Source of the DNA: an uncultured Acidobacteriia bacterium | Lineage (GTDB): Bacteria > Acidobacteriota > Terriglobia > Bryobacterales > Bryobacteraceae | Reading direction: 5' to 3' | Length of the DNA: 64,000 nucleotides | Assembly: GCA_903909435.1 (NCBI GenBank) | Contig: CAIVVT010000001.1 | Span: 98,133-162,132 of the forward strand | Shown here: piece after piece, positions 26,213-34,544 of the stretch | Layout: the number at the start of each line of letters is the position of its first letter | Numbering within the stretch: position 1 is the stretch's first letter | Program-made: the position numbers and the translations under genes | The notes under the pieces: generated by a model | The model's input: the letters and a program-made list of their open reading frames with translations, nothing else | Told to the model about the DNA's origin: nothing | The model's database searches: none

Positions 26213-27323
26213 GCTGCGGCAGGATGCCTTCATCGCGGTAGCAATGTCGGGCGGAGTAGACTCCTCGACCGTAGCCGCGATGCTCAAGCGCGACGGTTTC
26301 CGGCTGGCCGGCATGACCATGCAGCTGTGGAATCAGCGGCGTTTGCCGGCACTTGCGCCGGAGTCGCCGACGGGGCGATGCTGCTCGCTCGACGACGTCT
26401 ACGACGCCCGGACCGTGGCGGGTCTGTTCCGGATTCCATATTACGTCGTGAACTTCGAGCAGGCGTTCGAGGAGAGCGTCGTCAAGCCATTCATCGACGA
26501 GTATCTCGCGGGCCGCACACCGATTCCCTGCACGCTTTGCAACAACCACGTGAAGTTCGATCGATTCCTGGAGATGGCCGAAGGCGTTGGCGCGGACTAC
26601 ATTGCGACGGGACACTACGCGCAGGTTGACTTCAACAACGCGAGCGGCCGCTGGGAGTTGCGCAGGGGCGCGGACGAGAGCAAGGACCAGACCTACTTCC
26701 TGTGGGGACTGCAGCAGCAGCAACTCGCACGAACGCTATTCCCGCTGGGCGAAATGCGCAAGCCCGATGTGCGCCGGCTGGCGGAGGAATTGGGCGTGCC
26801 GACCGCGAGCAAACACGATAGCCAGGAGATCTGTTTCGTGCCTAACGGCGACTACGCCGAATTCATCGAGGCCTACTTCGCCGAACAAGGTAAGGAGTTC
26901 GTCGCGCCCCATGGCGAGGTGGTCGATGAATCGGGCCGCGCTCTGGCCGCCCATGCGGGCGTCCATCACTTTACGGTCGGCCAAAGGAAAGGGCTCGGAT
27001 TCGCGGCTGGCGAACCGCTGTACGTGATTGAGACCAACGCCGCTACACAGCGCGTGGTGGTCGGGCGGGAAGCACAGTTGCAGCGCGGATCGCTGCGGGC
27101 GGCGCGCGTGAATTGGGTCTCTATTGCCCCCATAGCGGACGAGCGTCCGGCCCAGGTGAAAATCCGCAACCGCCACGCTGCCGCTGCTGCGACGCTCAAA
27201 CCGACCGGAGATCCGTCCATCGTTGAGGTGGTCTTCGAGGAGCCCCAGCGCGCGATCACGCCGGGCCAGGCCGCTGTCTTTTACGACGGCGAGCTGGTGT
27301 TAGGCGGGGGCTGGATCGAATAA
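26205..27323 (+). CDS. mnmA: tRNA-specific 2-thiouridylase
   Basis: MnmA thiolates the wobble uridine U34 of tRNA-Lys, -Glu and -Gln. The 372-residue protein has the PP-loop SGGVDSS at 15-21. The nucleophile is C112 in TLCNNHVKF, and the second catalytic cysteine is in DSQEICFVPNGDY. HHFTVGQRKGLG follows, with a C-terminal beta-barrel. The ATG at 26205 gives an 8-base overlap with the cysteine desulfurase. A longer in-frame extension into that gene is not needed. Confidence 0.95.
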   Translation: MRELRQDAFIAVAMSGGVDSSTVAAMLKRDGFRLAGMTMQLWNQRRLPALAPESPTGRCCSLDDVYDARTVAGLFRIPYYVVNFEQAFEESVVKPFIDEYLAGRTPIPCTLCNNHVKFDRFLEMAEGVGADYIATGHYAQVDFNNASGRWELRRGADESKDQTYFLWGLQQQQLARTLFPLGEMRKPDVRRLAEELGVPTASKHDSQEICFVPNGDYAEFIEAYFAEQGKEFVAPHGEVVDESGRALAAHAGVHHFTVGQRKGLGFAAGEPLYVIETNAATQRVVVGREAQLQRGSLRAARVNWVSIAPIADERPAQVKIRNRHAAAAATLKPTGDPSIVEVVFEEPQRAITPGQAAVFYDGELVLGGGWIE

Positions 27324-27332
27324 CCTCAAAGC

Positions 27333-28229
27333 ATGGCGCGCTCCCCACTTCGAAATCGTACCGAGTGGGTAGCCGTGTCCATCCTCATGAGCCTGCTGCG
27401 GGTGCTGCCCAGGCAGGCGGCCTTCGCCGTTGCCCGCGGACTGACCACGGTTTTGCGGCTAACGGTACGACGCTTCACCCGGATCGCGCATCGCAACCTG
27501 CAACTGGCTTTCCCTGCATACGACGAGAAGCAACGCGTCCACTGCATCGACGGGTGCTTCCGCAATATGGCTGGGGTTTTCACCGCGGTTGCGAAGTTCC
27601 CTCTGATCACGAAGCGGAACGTCGGCGACTGGATCCGCTACGAGGGCTTCGAACACTTCGAAGCGGCCCTGAGCCGGGGCAAGGGCGTGGTGTTTGCCAC
27701 GGGCCACCTCGGCAACTGGGAACTGAGCGCGTACGCCCATGCGTTGCTCTCCGCACCGATGAGTTTCGTCGTGCGTCCGCTTGATAACCCCCTGCTCGAC
27801 CGGCTCTCCATCCACTACCGCACGCTTTCGGGAAACCGCGTCATTTCCCGCCGCGAGTCCGTGCGGCCGCTGATCCAGATGCTGCGCGGGAACCAGGCGG
27901 TCGGAATCCTGGCTGACCAGAACACGACGGAGGATCGCGGTGTTTTCGTCAACTTCTTCGGGTTACCGGCGTGCGTGGATTCGGGGCTGGCGAAACTGGC
28001 GGCGCACACCGGAGCGGCGATCATCCCCGGCTTCGCCGTCTGGTCGACCGCAGAGGGCCGCTACATCCTGAAATTCTATCCACCGATTGCGGCCAGTGGC
28101 GACGCACTACGGGACACCCAGGCCGTCCAGAGCGCGCTGGAACTGGCGATTCGCGAGTATCCGGAGCAGTGGCTTTGGATCCATAGACGGTGGAAGACGC
28201 GACCGGCCGGGGAACCGCCGATCTATTGA
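27333..28229 (+). CDS. Lipid A-type lysophospholipid acyltransferase (LpxL/HtrB-like)
   Basis: The 298-residue inner-membrane-associated acyltransferase has an N-terminal hydrophobic segment and the catalytic HX4E motif as GHLGNWE (H125, E130). VVRPLDNPLLDRL and GILADQNTTEDRGVFVNFFG are typical LpxL/HtrB blocks, and YPEQWLWIHRRWKTRP is the C-terminal signature. It would add a secondary acyl chain to lipid A or a related lipid. It starts 9 bases after mnmA, though the functions are unrelated. Confidence 0.9.
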   Translation: MARSPLRNRTEWVAVSILMSLLRVLPRQAAFAVARGLTTVLRLTVRRFTRIAHRNLQLAFPAYDEKQRVHCIDGCFRNMAGVFTAVAKFPLITKRNVGDWIRYEGFEHFEAALSRGKGVVFATGHLGNWELSAYAHALLSAPMSFVVRPLDNPLLDRLSIHYRTLSGNRVISRRESVRPLIQMLRGNQAVGILADQNTTEDRGVFVNFFGLPACVDSGLAKLAAHTGAAIIPGFAVWSTAEGRYILKFYPPIAASGDALRDTQAVQSALELAIREYPEQWLWIHRRWKTRPAGEPPIY

Positions 28230-28301
28230 GCTGCAGCTTTTGGAAGGCTTTTGCCTGCCTGGAGTTGCGGTTAATCGCTGGTGCGGTACGATGAAAGAGT
28301 T

Positions 28302-28378
28302 GGGCGCGTAGCTCAGTCGGTTAGAGCGCCTGCTTCACACGCAGGAGGTCACAGGTTCGAGTCCTGTCGCGCCCACCA
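28302..28378 (+). tRNA. tRNA-Val (anticodon CAC)
   Basis: The cloverleaf is complete. The acceptor arm GGGCGCG (28302-28308) pairs with CGCGCCC (28368-28374). The anticodon stem CCTGC...GCAGG encloses the loop TTCACAC, giving anticodon CAC, which reads GUG. The T arm contains GGTTCGAGTCC, and CCA is encoded at 28376-28378. It is the only tRNA gene found in the window. Confidence 0.97.
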
Positions 28379-28390
28379 TCCCCCAACTCA

Positions 28391-31300
28391 TTGAATAACA
28401 AGGGCTCTACGGCAATTCCGGGGATCGGTTCGCGTTCGCTTCCGGGTGTTTTAGTGAAGGTTCTTTTGAGTCTTGTCTTCCCGGTGCTTTGTTCCGGTCT
28501 GCTCCTCGGGCAAACTGCGTCTCTGCGCGGAGTGGTCACGGACGAGTCTGGCGGGGTTGTTCCCGGTGCCACGGTCTCGTTGGGCAGCTCATCGGCCCCT
28601 GGGAAGACGACGCGAACGAACAACGATGGAGCATACTCCTACTCCGCTTTGCAGCCGGGCGAGTACACTGTGCGGGCTGCGGCCGCCGGACTTGCGCTTC
28701 AGGAACCGGTCAGGATCACGCTCAAGCCAGGTGCCCAGACGCTGAATCTCGAGTTGAAAGTCGCCGGGATGACGGAGCAAATGACCGTTGGCGACACCAC
28801 CGATTCGACCGTCACAACGGATCCCGCCGGCAACGCCAGCGCGGTGGTGATGCGCGGAGATGACCTGGACGCGCTCTCTGATAATCCCGACGACCTGGCG
28901 ACGGACCTTCAGAACCTCGCCGGACCCGCCGCAGGTCCGAACGGAGGCGCGATCTACATCGACGGCTTCAGCGGAGGTGATCTGCCTCCGAAGAACTCGA
29001 TCCGCGAGATCAGGATCAACCAGAATCCCTTTTCGCCGGAGTACGACAAGCTGGGGTTCGGACGTATCGAAATCTTCACCAAGCCGGGGACCGACAAGTT
29101 CCACGCCGACCTCGGATACAATTTCGCGAACGACGCCTGGAACTCCCGCAACCCCTACGCGGGCCGGAAAGCGCCGTTTCGCTTGAATGAACTGCGCGAG
29201 GCGTTGAGTGGCCCCCTCAACAAGAACGCCTCATTCAATCTGGTCTTCATGCGGGAGTGGGTGGATAACGGGAACGCGGTGAACGCCGTGGTCGTCGATC
29301 CGCAGACGCTGTCGATCACCCCATTCACCGCTACGCCCGTGTCCGAACTGCGGCGAACGGGCGTCACGCCACGCGTCGATTATCAGATCGGCGCCAATCA
29401 CACGCTGAGCGTAAGGTACTCCTACAACCGCGACATCGTTCGCGACGCCGGCACCGGCGGGTTCAATCTGCCGTCGCGCGGTTATCACAACGATGCCCTC
29501 AGCCAATCCGTGCAGGTTACCGAGACCGCCGTGCTCAGCACGAGTGTCGTCAACGAAACCAGGTTTCAGTATTTCCGGCCGACTACGGTCTCCCAGGCGA
29601 ACACGCCGGGGTATGCCCTCCAGGTTCTGGGTGCGTTTAATGGCGGCGGCACCCCGCTGGGCCGCTCCACGGATGCACAGAACAACCATGAATTACAGAA
29701 CAACACCTCGGTGCTCCGCGGAAGTCATACGATCCGTTTTGGGGGCCGTCTTCGAGCCACCACGGAAACCAACGACGCACCCCAGAATTACGCCGGCACA
29801 TTCACCTTCGGCGGCGGTCTGGCCCCGCAGTTGGACGCACACAACAATGCGATTCTCGATGGCTCCGGGCAACCGGTGCTTGTGAATATCAGCTCGATCG
29901 AGAGCTACCGGCGCACGCTCATGTTTGAGCGGATGGGCTTACCCGCGGGGCAGACCCGGCAACTGGGAGGTGGTCCGATACAGTTCGGCATCAACGCGGG
30001 AGATCCGGTGATTGCCGGAAGTCAATTCGATTTGGGCGCCTTCGTGGGCGACGACTGGAAAGTCCGATCGAACCTGACGATGAGCCTCGGGCTGCGCTAC
30101 GAAAACCAAAACAACATGCACGACTGGCGCGATTTCGCCCCTCGCATCGGCCTGGCCTGGGCGCCCGGCGGAGCGTCCGGGAGGTCTCGCTCGAAGAACG
30201 TGATCCGCGCCGGGTTTGGCATATTCTACGACCGTTTCAGCCTGGCCAACACGCTCACGGCGCAGCGCTACGATGGCCAAGTCCAGCAACAGTACATCCT
30301 TGCCGATCCGGACTTCTTCCCGGCTGTGCCTGCCGTCTCAGCCCTGCCCGGCCCAGTCCCTAGCAGCACGATTCAACGGATCAACTCCAGCATGCGAGCC
30401 CCGTACCTGATGCAGTCGGTTGTCGCGTTTGAGCGCCAACTCCCGCTGAACACGACCATCGCGATCACATACGCAAACTCGCACGGGCTCCATATACTGC
30501 GCTCGCAGGACGTCAACTCACCGCTGCCGGGGACGTACATTCCCGCTATTCCGGGCAGCGGGGTGTTCCCGTTCGGAAGGACGGGCCAGGTGCTCATGAT
30601 GGAATCCGCGGGTTTGTACAACCAGAACCAATTGATACTCAACGTGAACTCCAAGGTGAACCGGAACGTCTCGCTCACCGGGTCGTACATGTACAACAGG
30701 GCGCTGAGCAACACCGACGGGCTGGGGACTTTTCCGGCGAACCCTTACAGCATGGCCGGCGAGTACGGCCCTTCCTCGACGGATATGCACCACCGCGCCT
30801 CGCTGAGCGGCACCGTTACCTTCAAGTGGGGCATCCGCTTTAACCCGTTCCTCACCGCGAATTCCGGACCGCCCTTCGACATAACCGCCGGGAAGGATAT
30901 TTACGGCAATGGCCTGTTCAACGCAAGACCCGGGATTGCGACAGATCCTTACAAGGCTGGAGTCATTCTGACCCGGTACGGCCTGCTCGACCCAAGTCCC
31001 ACGCCGAGAGAGAAGCTGCTCTCCAGGAACTTCGGCCGCGGACCCGGCCAGATCATGCTGAACATGCGCGTGGGTAGGACGTTTACCTTCGGTTCGCGCG
31101 AAGGCCGCGCGCCGGTCGCGACCAATCCCGGCGGCGTCTCCGGCGGACCGGGCGGCGGCGCGGGCCGTGGGGAGCCGGGCAGCCCATTCGCGTTGGGTGG
31201 TGCGAGTACCATGGCCGCCACGGCGAACCGCCGCTACAGCATGGTTGTTTCGATGCAGGTTCGCAACCTCACAAATCACACCAATCCTGGACCGATCATC

Positions 31301-31417
31301 GGCAACATCACGTCGCCTCTGTTCGGCCACGCCAACCAACCCGCCGGCTCAAGCGGACTGTTCAGTGAGAGCGCCAACAACCGGCGCCTCGAGTTACAGA
31401 CTAGGCTCACTTTCTGA
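28391..31417 (+). CDS. Oar-like TonB-dependent outer-membrane receptor (1)
   Basis: The protein of up to 1008 residues has a signal peptide (VLLSLVFPVLCSGLLLGQ), a carboxypeptidase-regulatory/Cna-B-like domain (LRGVVTDESGGVVPGATVSL), and then a plug domain (AIYIDGFSGGDLPPKNSIRE, with NPFSPEYDKLGFGRIEIFTK). A long outer-membrane beta-barrel follows with many alternating strands, ending in LELQTRLTF, the usual barrel C-terminus. This is the family expanded in Acidobacteriota, thought to import polymers or siderophore-like cargo; the ligand is unknown. The start is uncertain: TTG at 28391 lacks a clear ribosome site, and GTG at 28454 is an alternative. It begins 12 bases after the tRNA. Confidence 0.88.
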   Translation: MNNKGSTAIPGIGSRSLPGVLVKVLLSLVFPVLCSGLLLGQTASLRGVVTDESGGVVPGATVSLGSSSAPGKTTRTNNDGAYSYSALQPGEYTVRAAAAGLALQEPVRITLKPGAQTLNLELKVAGMTEQMTVGDTTDSTVTTDPAGNASAVVMRGDDLDALSDNPDDLATDLQNLAGPAAGPNGGAIYIDGFSGGDLPPKNSIREIRINQNPFSPEYDKLGFGRIEIFTKPGTDKFHADLGYNFANDAWNSRNPYAGRKAPFRLNELREALSGPLNKNASFNLVFMREWVDNGNAVNAVVVDPQTLSITPFTATPVSELRRTGVTPRVDYQIGANHTLSVRYSYNRDIVRDAGTGGFNLPSRGYHNDALSQSVQVTETAVLSTSVVNETRFQYFRPTTVSQANTPGYALQVLGAFNGGGTPLGRSTDAQNNHELQNNTSVLRGSHTIRFGGRLRATTETNDAPQNYAGTFTFGGGLAPQLDAHNNAILDGSGQPVLVNISSIESYRRTLMFERMGLPAGQTRQLGGGPIQFGINAGDPVIAGSQFDLGAFVGDDWKVRSNLTMSLGLRYENQNNMHDWRDFAPRIGLAWAPGGASGRSRSKNVIRAGFGIFYDRFSLANTLTAQRYDGQVQQQYILADPDFFPAVPAVSALPGPVPSSTIQRINSSMRAPYLMQSVVAFERQLPLNTTIAITYANSHGLHILRSQDVNSPLPGTYIPAIPGSGVFPFGRTGQVLMMESAGLYNQNQLILNVNSKVNRNVSLTGSYMYNRALSNTDGLGTFPANPYSMAGEYGPSSTDMHHRASLSGTVTFKWGIRFNPFLTANSGPPFDITAGKDIYGNGLFNARPGIATDPYKAGVILTRYGLLDPSPTPREKLLSRNFGRGPGQIMLNMRVGRTFTFGSREGRAPVATNPGGVSGGPGGGAGRGEPGSPFALGGASTMAATANRRYSMVVSMQVRNLTNHTNPGPIIGNITSPLFGHANQPAGSSGLFSESANNRRLELQTRLTF

Positions 31418-31582
31418 ACTTGGGCGAACCGATTTCGGGGAGGCTCCGCTGGGTCCCGAGGATCACTAACCGCCCTTGCATTTCTTGCCGCTGTGCCTTC
31501 AACCGGCCAGTCCCCTGCGCCCCTCCTGCGGCCGGTCGTGGACGCGCCAATGCCGGCGCCCGCCGTGAACCTGCTGATGCAA

Positions 31583-32467
31583 TCAGAATCCGGACGGCAA
31601 AGCTGCCTCAAGGTTGATCGGTTCACCGGTGATGGGGTGGTGAAAGTTCAGAAATTGAGCGTGCAGAAAATATCCTCCATCGCCGGGGAGGCCGGGAAGA
31701 TTCTCAAGCGGCAAACCGGCGAGGCCGTACAGAGGATCGCCTACCAGGGGATGGCCGATGGATGCCAGATGGATTCTGATTTGATGAGGGCGGCCCGAAC
31801 TCAGGCTTACGTCGAAGGTTGTCGTGCAGGAGGTGCGTGAGATCACCTTTGCCAATGACTTTGACGGTTTGCCGCTTGGGCTGGCGGCCCACACGGAACC
31901 GATGAGCGGGTGCGGTACGAGGCCGATGGGTGTGAGAATTTCATAGGTGTCGTGGTGCGCAACGTCTTGAGCCAGCGCCCGGTAGATCTTTTGAATTTTG
32001 GATGTGTTCCAGTTTGCGGATAGATTGGACGCCGCCTGAGGCGTTTTAGCGAAAAGAACGATGCCGCTGGTTGCCCGGCCCAACCGGTGGACAGGGTTTG
32101 CGTTGGGGGTTTGCTTTTGCACCAGGCGGAAGAGGGTGTTTTCCATGAAGCCGCCGCCGGGGAGGGTGGGCAGCCCGCTGGGTTTGTTGACGGCCAACAG
32201 ATGGGAGTCTTCAAACAGGACTTCGAAATGCTGAGGGGAGTCGGGTTCGATCCAGGGTGGACGGTTCCAGACCAGGTGCTGGCCTGAAGTGATCGATTCG
32301 CGTCCGGTGGCGGTGACGCCGTTGAGCGTGACTTCGCCGTTGTTCAGATTCTGTTGCCAGACTTGCGGGGTTGAGTGGGGGTAAAGGCTTGCTAAATGGG
32401 AAAGCAGGCTTTGCCCATGGTGGTTGCCGCCGATGATCGTGGTGTAGGCATAGCCCCGGTTGAGCAT
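31583..32467 (-). CDS. RluA-family pseudouridine synthase with HRLG motif
   Basis: The protein of 294 residues has an S4-like N-terminal part (GQSLLSHLASLYPHSTPQVW, then GEVTLNG), the strand LLAVNKPSGLPTLPGGG, and the family motif II as VHRLGRATSGIVLFAKT at about 127-142. In typical RluA enzymes this motif is HRLD, with the Asp being the catalytic residue; here codon GGC gives Gly at 130. Later blocks HQIRIHLASIGHPLVGDPLYG and FLHAQFLNFHHP are intact. Some HRLGR relatives exist, as I recall. The ATG at 32467 is preferred over an upstream frame reaching 32605. The local base composition is lower in GC than that of its neighbours. Confidence 0.85.
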   Translation of the reverse strand: MLNRGYAYTTIIGGNHHGQSLLSHLASLYPHSTPQVWQQNLNNGEVTLNGVTATGRESITSGQHLVWNRPPWIEPDSPQHFEVLFEDSHLLAVNKPSGLPTLPGGGFMENTLFRLVQKQTPNANPVHRLGRATSGIVLFAKTPQAASNLSANWNTSKIQKIYRALAQDVAHHDTYEILTPIGLVPHPLIGSVWAASPSGKPSKSLAKVISRTSCTTTFDVSLSSGRPHQIRIHLASIGHPLVGDPLYGLAGLPLENLPGLPGDGGYFLHAQFLNFHHPITGEPINLEAALPSGF

Positions 32468-32767
32468 GTAGTTCGAGTGTAAGCTATGGCATCTGCGGTG
32501 CGGCGGCCACGCTGCCCGGCGGTTATCACAATGGATCTGTTTTGGGCAAGGAGTTCTTCGCGGAGCTGTTAAGCCATCCCATCCTGACTGGCAAGGAGGC
32601 TGCAAAGGCGCTCCAGCGCTTTGCGGCGGCGCTCGATTCGTTCATGTGGCTCTCGTGCCGCTGCTTCGTGGCGAAGGAACGGGAGCGGGTTCTGTTGCCC
32701 GGCGCGATTAGACCAGTGTGGATGAACCGCGCACGAACTTGCGGCGCCGTCCGGCACGCCAGGAAGC
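32468..32767. other. Gap of 300 bases with no supported gene
   Basis: No convincing gene is seen. A plus-strand open frame around 32485-32862 translates to a stretch such as GYHNGSVLGKEFFAELL and LTGKEAAKALQRF that looks protein-like but has no recognised family or start. It could be a remnant. Confidence 0.3.
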
Positions 32768-34099
32768 TCAAACCTGCACCTTTGGCGGATGGTCCAAAAT
32801 GCTCTCGGCGGCGGCGTCCCAGTAGAGCTTGCGGCCTTCCCGCAAGGCTCGCGCAGCCATAATGCCGGGCACCGAACTGGCGAAGCCGTCGAGGATCGTC
32901 GCGTGCGGCTGTTCTCTTGTGCGCAGGCAGGTGAGCCAGTTGGTCATGTGTGACAGGTCCTCGTCGCCCACAAACGGCGGACCGGGCTTATCGCTGCCGG
33001 GAAGAGTGATGTACCGCTGTGGGCGAGTCAGGAACGGGTTGTCTTCGTGATTCCCGCCCTCCTGCACCAGCAGCCAGCGCGGGCTGCCTTCGCCTCCCTG
33101 ATTCACCAGAGTCGCCTGCTTGCCCATGATTCGTGAGAAGCTGTCGCAGTCGTTTCCAAAGCTCACGGAGAAGCTGAGCAGAAAGGCCTTGGGATATTCC
33201 AGAAGCGCCTGAAAAGTGTCCGGATTCTCGCGGCCGTCGTGCCAGGCAAAGACACCGCCAAGGGCCATAACGGAGCGCGGAAACCTGTCTTCGAGGAAAT
33301 AGTTGATCAGATCGATCGCGTGACACATCCATTGGTCCGCGATGCCGCTGGAGAAGTCACGGTACAAACGGAACTCGAAGTAGGCGCGAGGATCGAAAGG
33401 CCGGGACGGCTTGGAGAGCAGCCACTTCTTCCAGTTTGTGTCCTGTTCCCTGATCTGCTTAACTTCCGGGCGCCCGCGCCATCGAGGCCCATTGTAGTTC
33501 CAGACAATTTCTACTTTGGTGACGTCGCCTAACGCGCCGCTATCAATAACCTTCTTGGTTTCGCGCTGGTAGGGCTCACTGCGATGCTGCGTGCCGATCT
33601 GGACGATTCGCTTGCTCTTGAGAAACGTGTCTCGGACGGCTTTGCCCTCGGCCAAATCGTTGGCCATTGGCTTTTCGCAATACGCGTCCTTGCCCGCTTC
33701 GAGCACGCTCTTCAGGTGCGTCGCGTGCTGAAAGTCGGCGGTGGACACAACCACCGCATCGACATCCGGCAACGCCAGTAATTCTTCCATGTTTTGGAAA
33801 GTGCGCGGCCGGCGGCCGTAGACCCTCTCCGCATTCGCGGCTGCGCGATCCCGGTTCGCCGTCCAAAGGTCACATACCGCCGTCATTTCCAGATTGCACT
33901 TGTCCTTCAAGCGGGCGACCATGCCGTCGAGCTCGCGGCCCCGATCGCCAATGCCGATGTGACCAAGCGAAATGCGATCATTCGCCCCGATGATGCGGCT
34001 ATAGGAGGCGGCGGTGGTGCTGAGCGCGGTGCCCAGCGCAAGGCAAGTGGATGCCTGTCCTAAGAAGGTTCGTCTTGAGGTGTTGTCAGAGTTTTCCAT
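32768..34099 (-). CDS. Tat-exported Gfo/Idh/MocA family oxidoreductase (second)
   Basis: The 443-residue protein has the twin-arginine leader TSRRTFLGQASTCLALGTAL, the Rossmann motif LGHIGIGDRGREL, and the EKP block YCEKPMANDLAEG, followed by QIGTQHRSEPYQRETKKV and a C-terminal substrate domain (ADQWMCHAIDLINYFLEDRF). The ATG at 34099 is preceded by GGGAG. Frames upstream reach 34468 but are not protein-like. It sits beside an esterase-like gene and a large receptor, which suggests a role in processing imported sugar derivatives. Substrate and cofactor are unknown. Confidence 0.85.
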   Translation of the reverse strand: MENSDNTSRRTFLGQASTCLALGTALSTTAASYSRIIGANDRISLGHIGIGDRGRELDGMVARLKDKCNLEMTAVCDLWTANRDRAAANAERVYGRRPRTFQNMEELLALPDVDAVVVSTADFQHATHLKSVLEAGKDAYCEKPMANDLAEGKAVRDTFLKSKRIVQIGTQHRSEPYQRETKKVIDSGALGDVTKVEIVWNYNGPRWRGRPEVKQIREQDTNWKKWLLSKPSRPFDPRAYFEFRLYRDFSSGIADQWMCHAIDLINYFLEDRFPRSVMALGGVFAWHDGRENPDTFQALLEYPKAFLLSFSVSFGNDCDSFSRIMGKQATLVNQGGEGSPRWLLVQEGGNHEDNPFLTRPQRYITLPGSDKPGPPFVGDEDLSHMTNWLTCLRTREQPHATILDGFASSVPGIMAARALREGRKLYWDAAAESILDHPPKVQV

Positions 34100-34544
34100 A
34101 GTGCTCCCGCCAGATGGCCCGCCCGAGGTTCTGCGCCAGTTTGATTGAGAGTATAACTTGGATCGCGTGTGAAGACGCGCTTCGGCGCCACGTTGGTTCT
34201 CGTGAACGCCGAAGTGACAGTTGCGTTGAGAGTTGCCGGTCCCACTTCGATTCCTGTGTTTCGCTTCGCCAAGCCTGAAGCTTGCCGCGGCCGAGTCCTT
34301 GTCACACCGGGCACAGCGGCCGTTTCGAGTTCGGAAGCCGCCGTTCCGCCGTAGGGAATCTGCAGTGCAGCATTGACCCAGGCGCGCTGGAGCACCTGCG
34401 CCAATCTGCCTGGTAACTTCCACGTATGCAGCAGTACCCTCGGGGGCGCTTTCTCGGTGTTGCCCCAATCAACCGCAAGTCGGTGCCACCGAAGCGAAGC
34501 TGTTTGGTTTAACCCAGACATCTGAGTTACCGCAATAGCGCGGG
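34100..34544. other. Intergenic stretch, no supported gene
   Basis: 445 bases separate the oxidoreductase and the esterase-like gene on the minus strand. Both strands have open frames here (for example a 61-codon plus-strand frame from 34169), but neither resembles a known family, and both look like high-GC noise or remnants. Confidence 0.35.

Noticed and set aside
28321..28623. Minus-strand frame ending in GGRDRTRTCDLLRVKQAL over the tRNA
   Set aside because: This peptide arises from reading a tRNA gene antisense and is a well-known false annotation.
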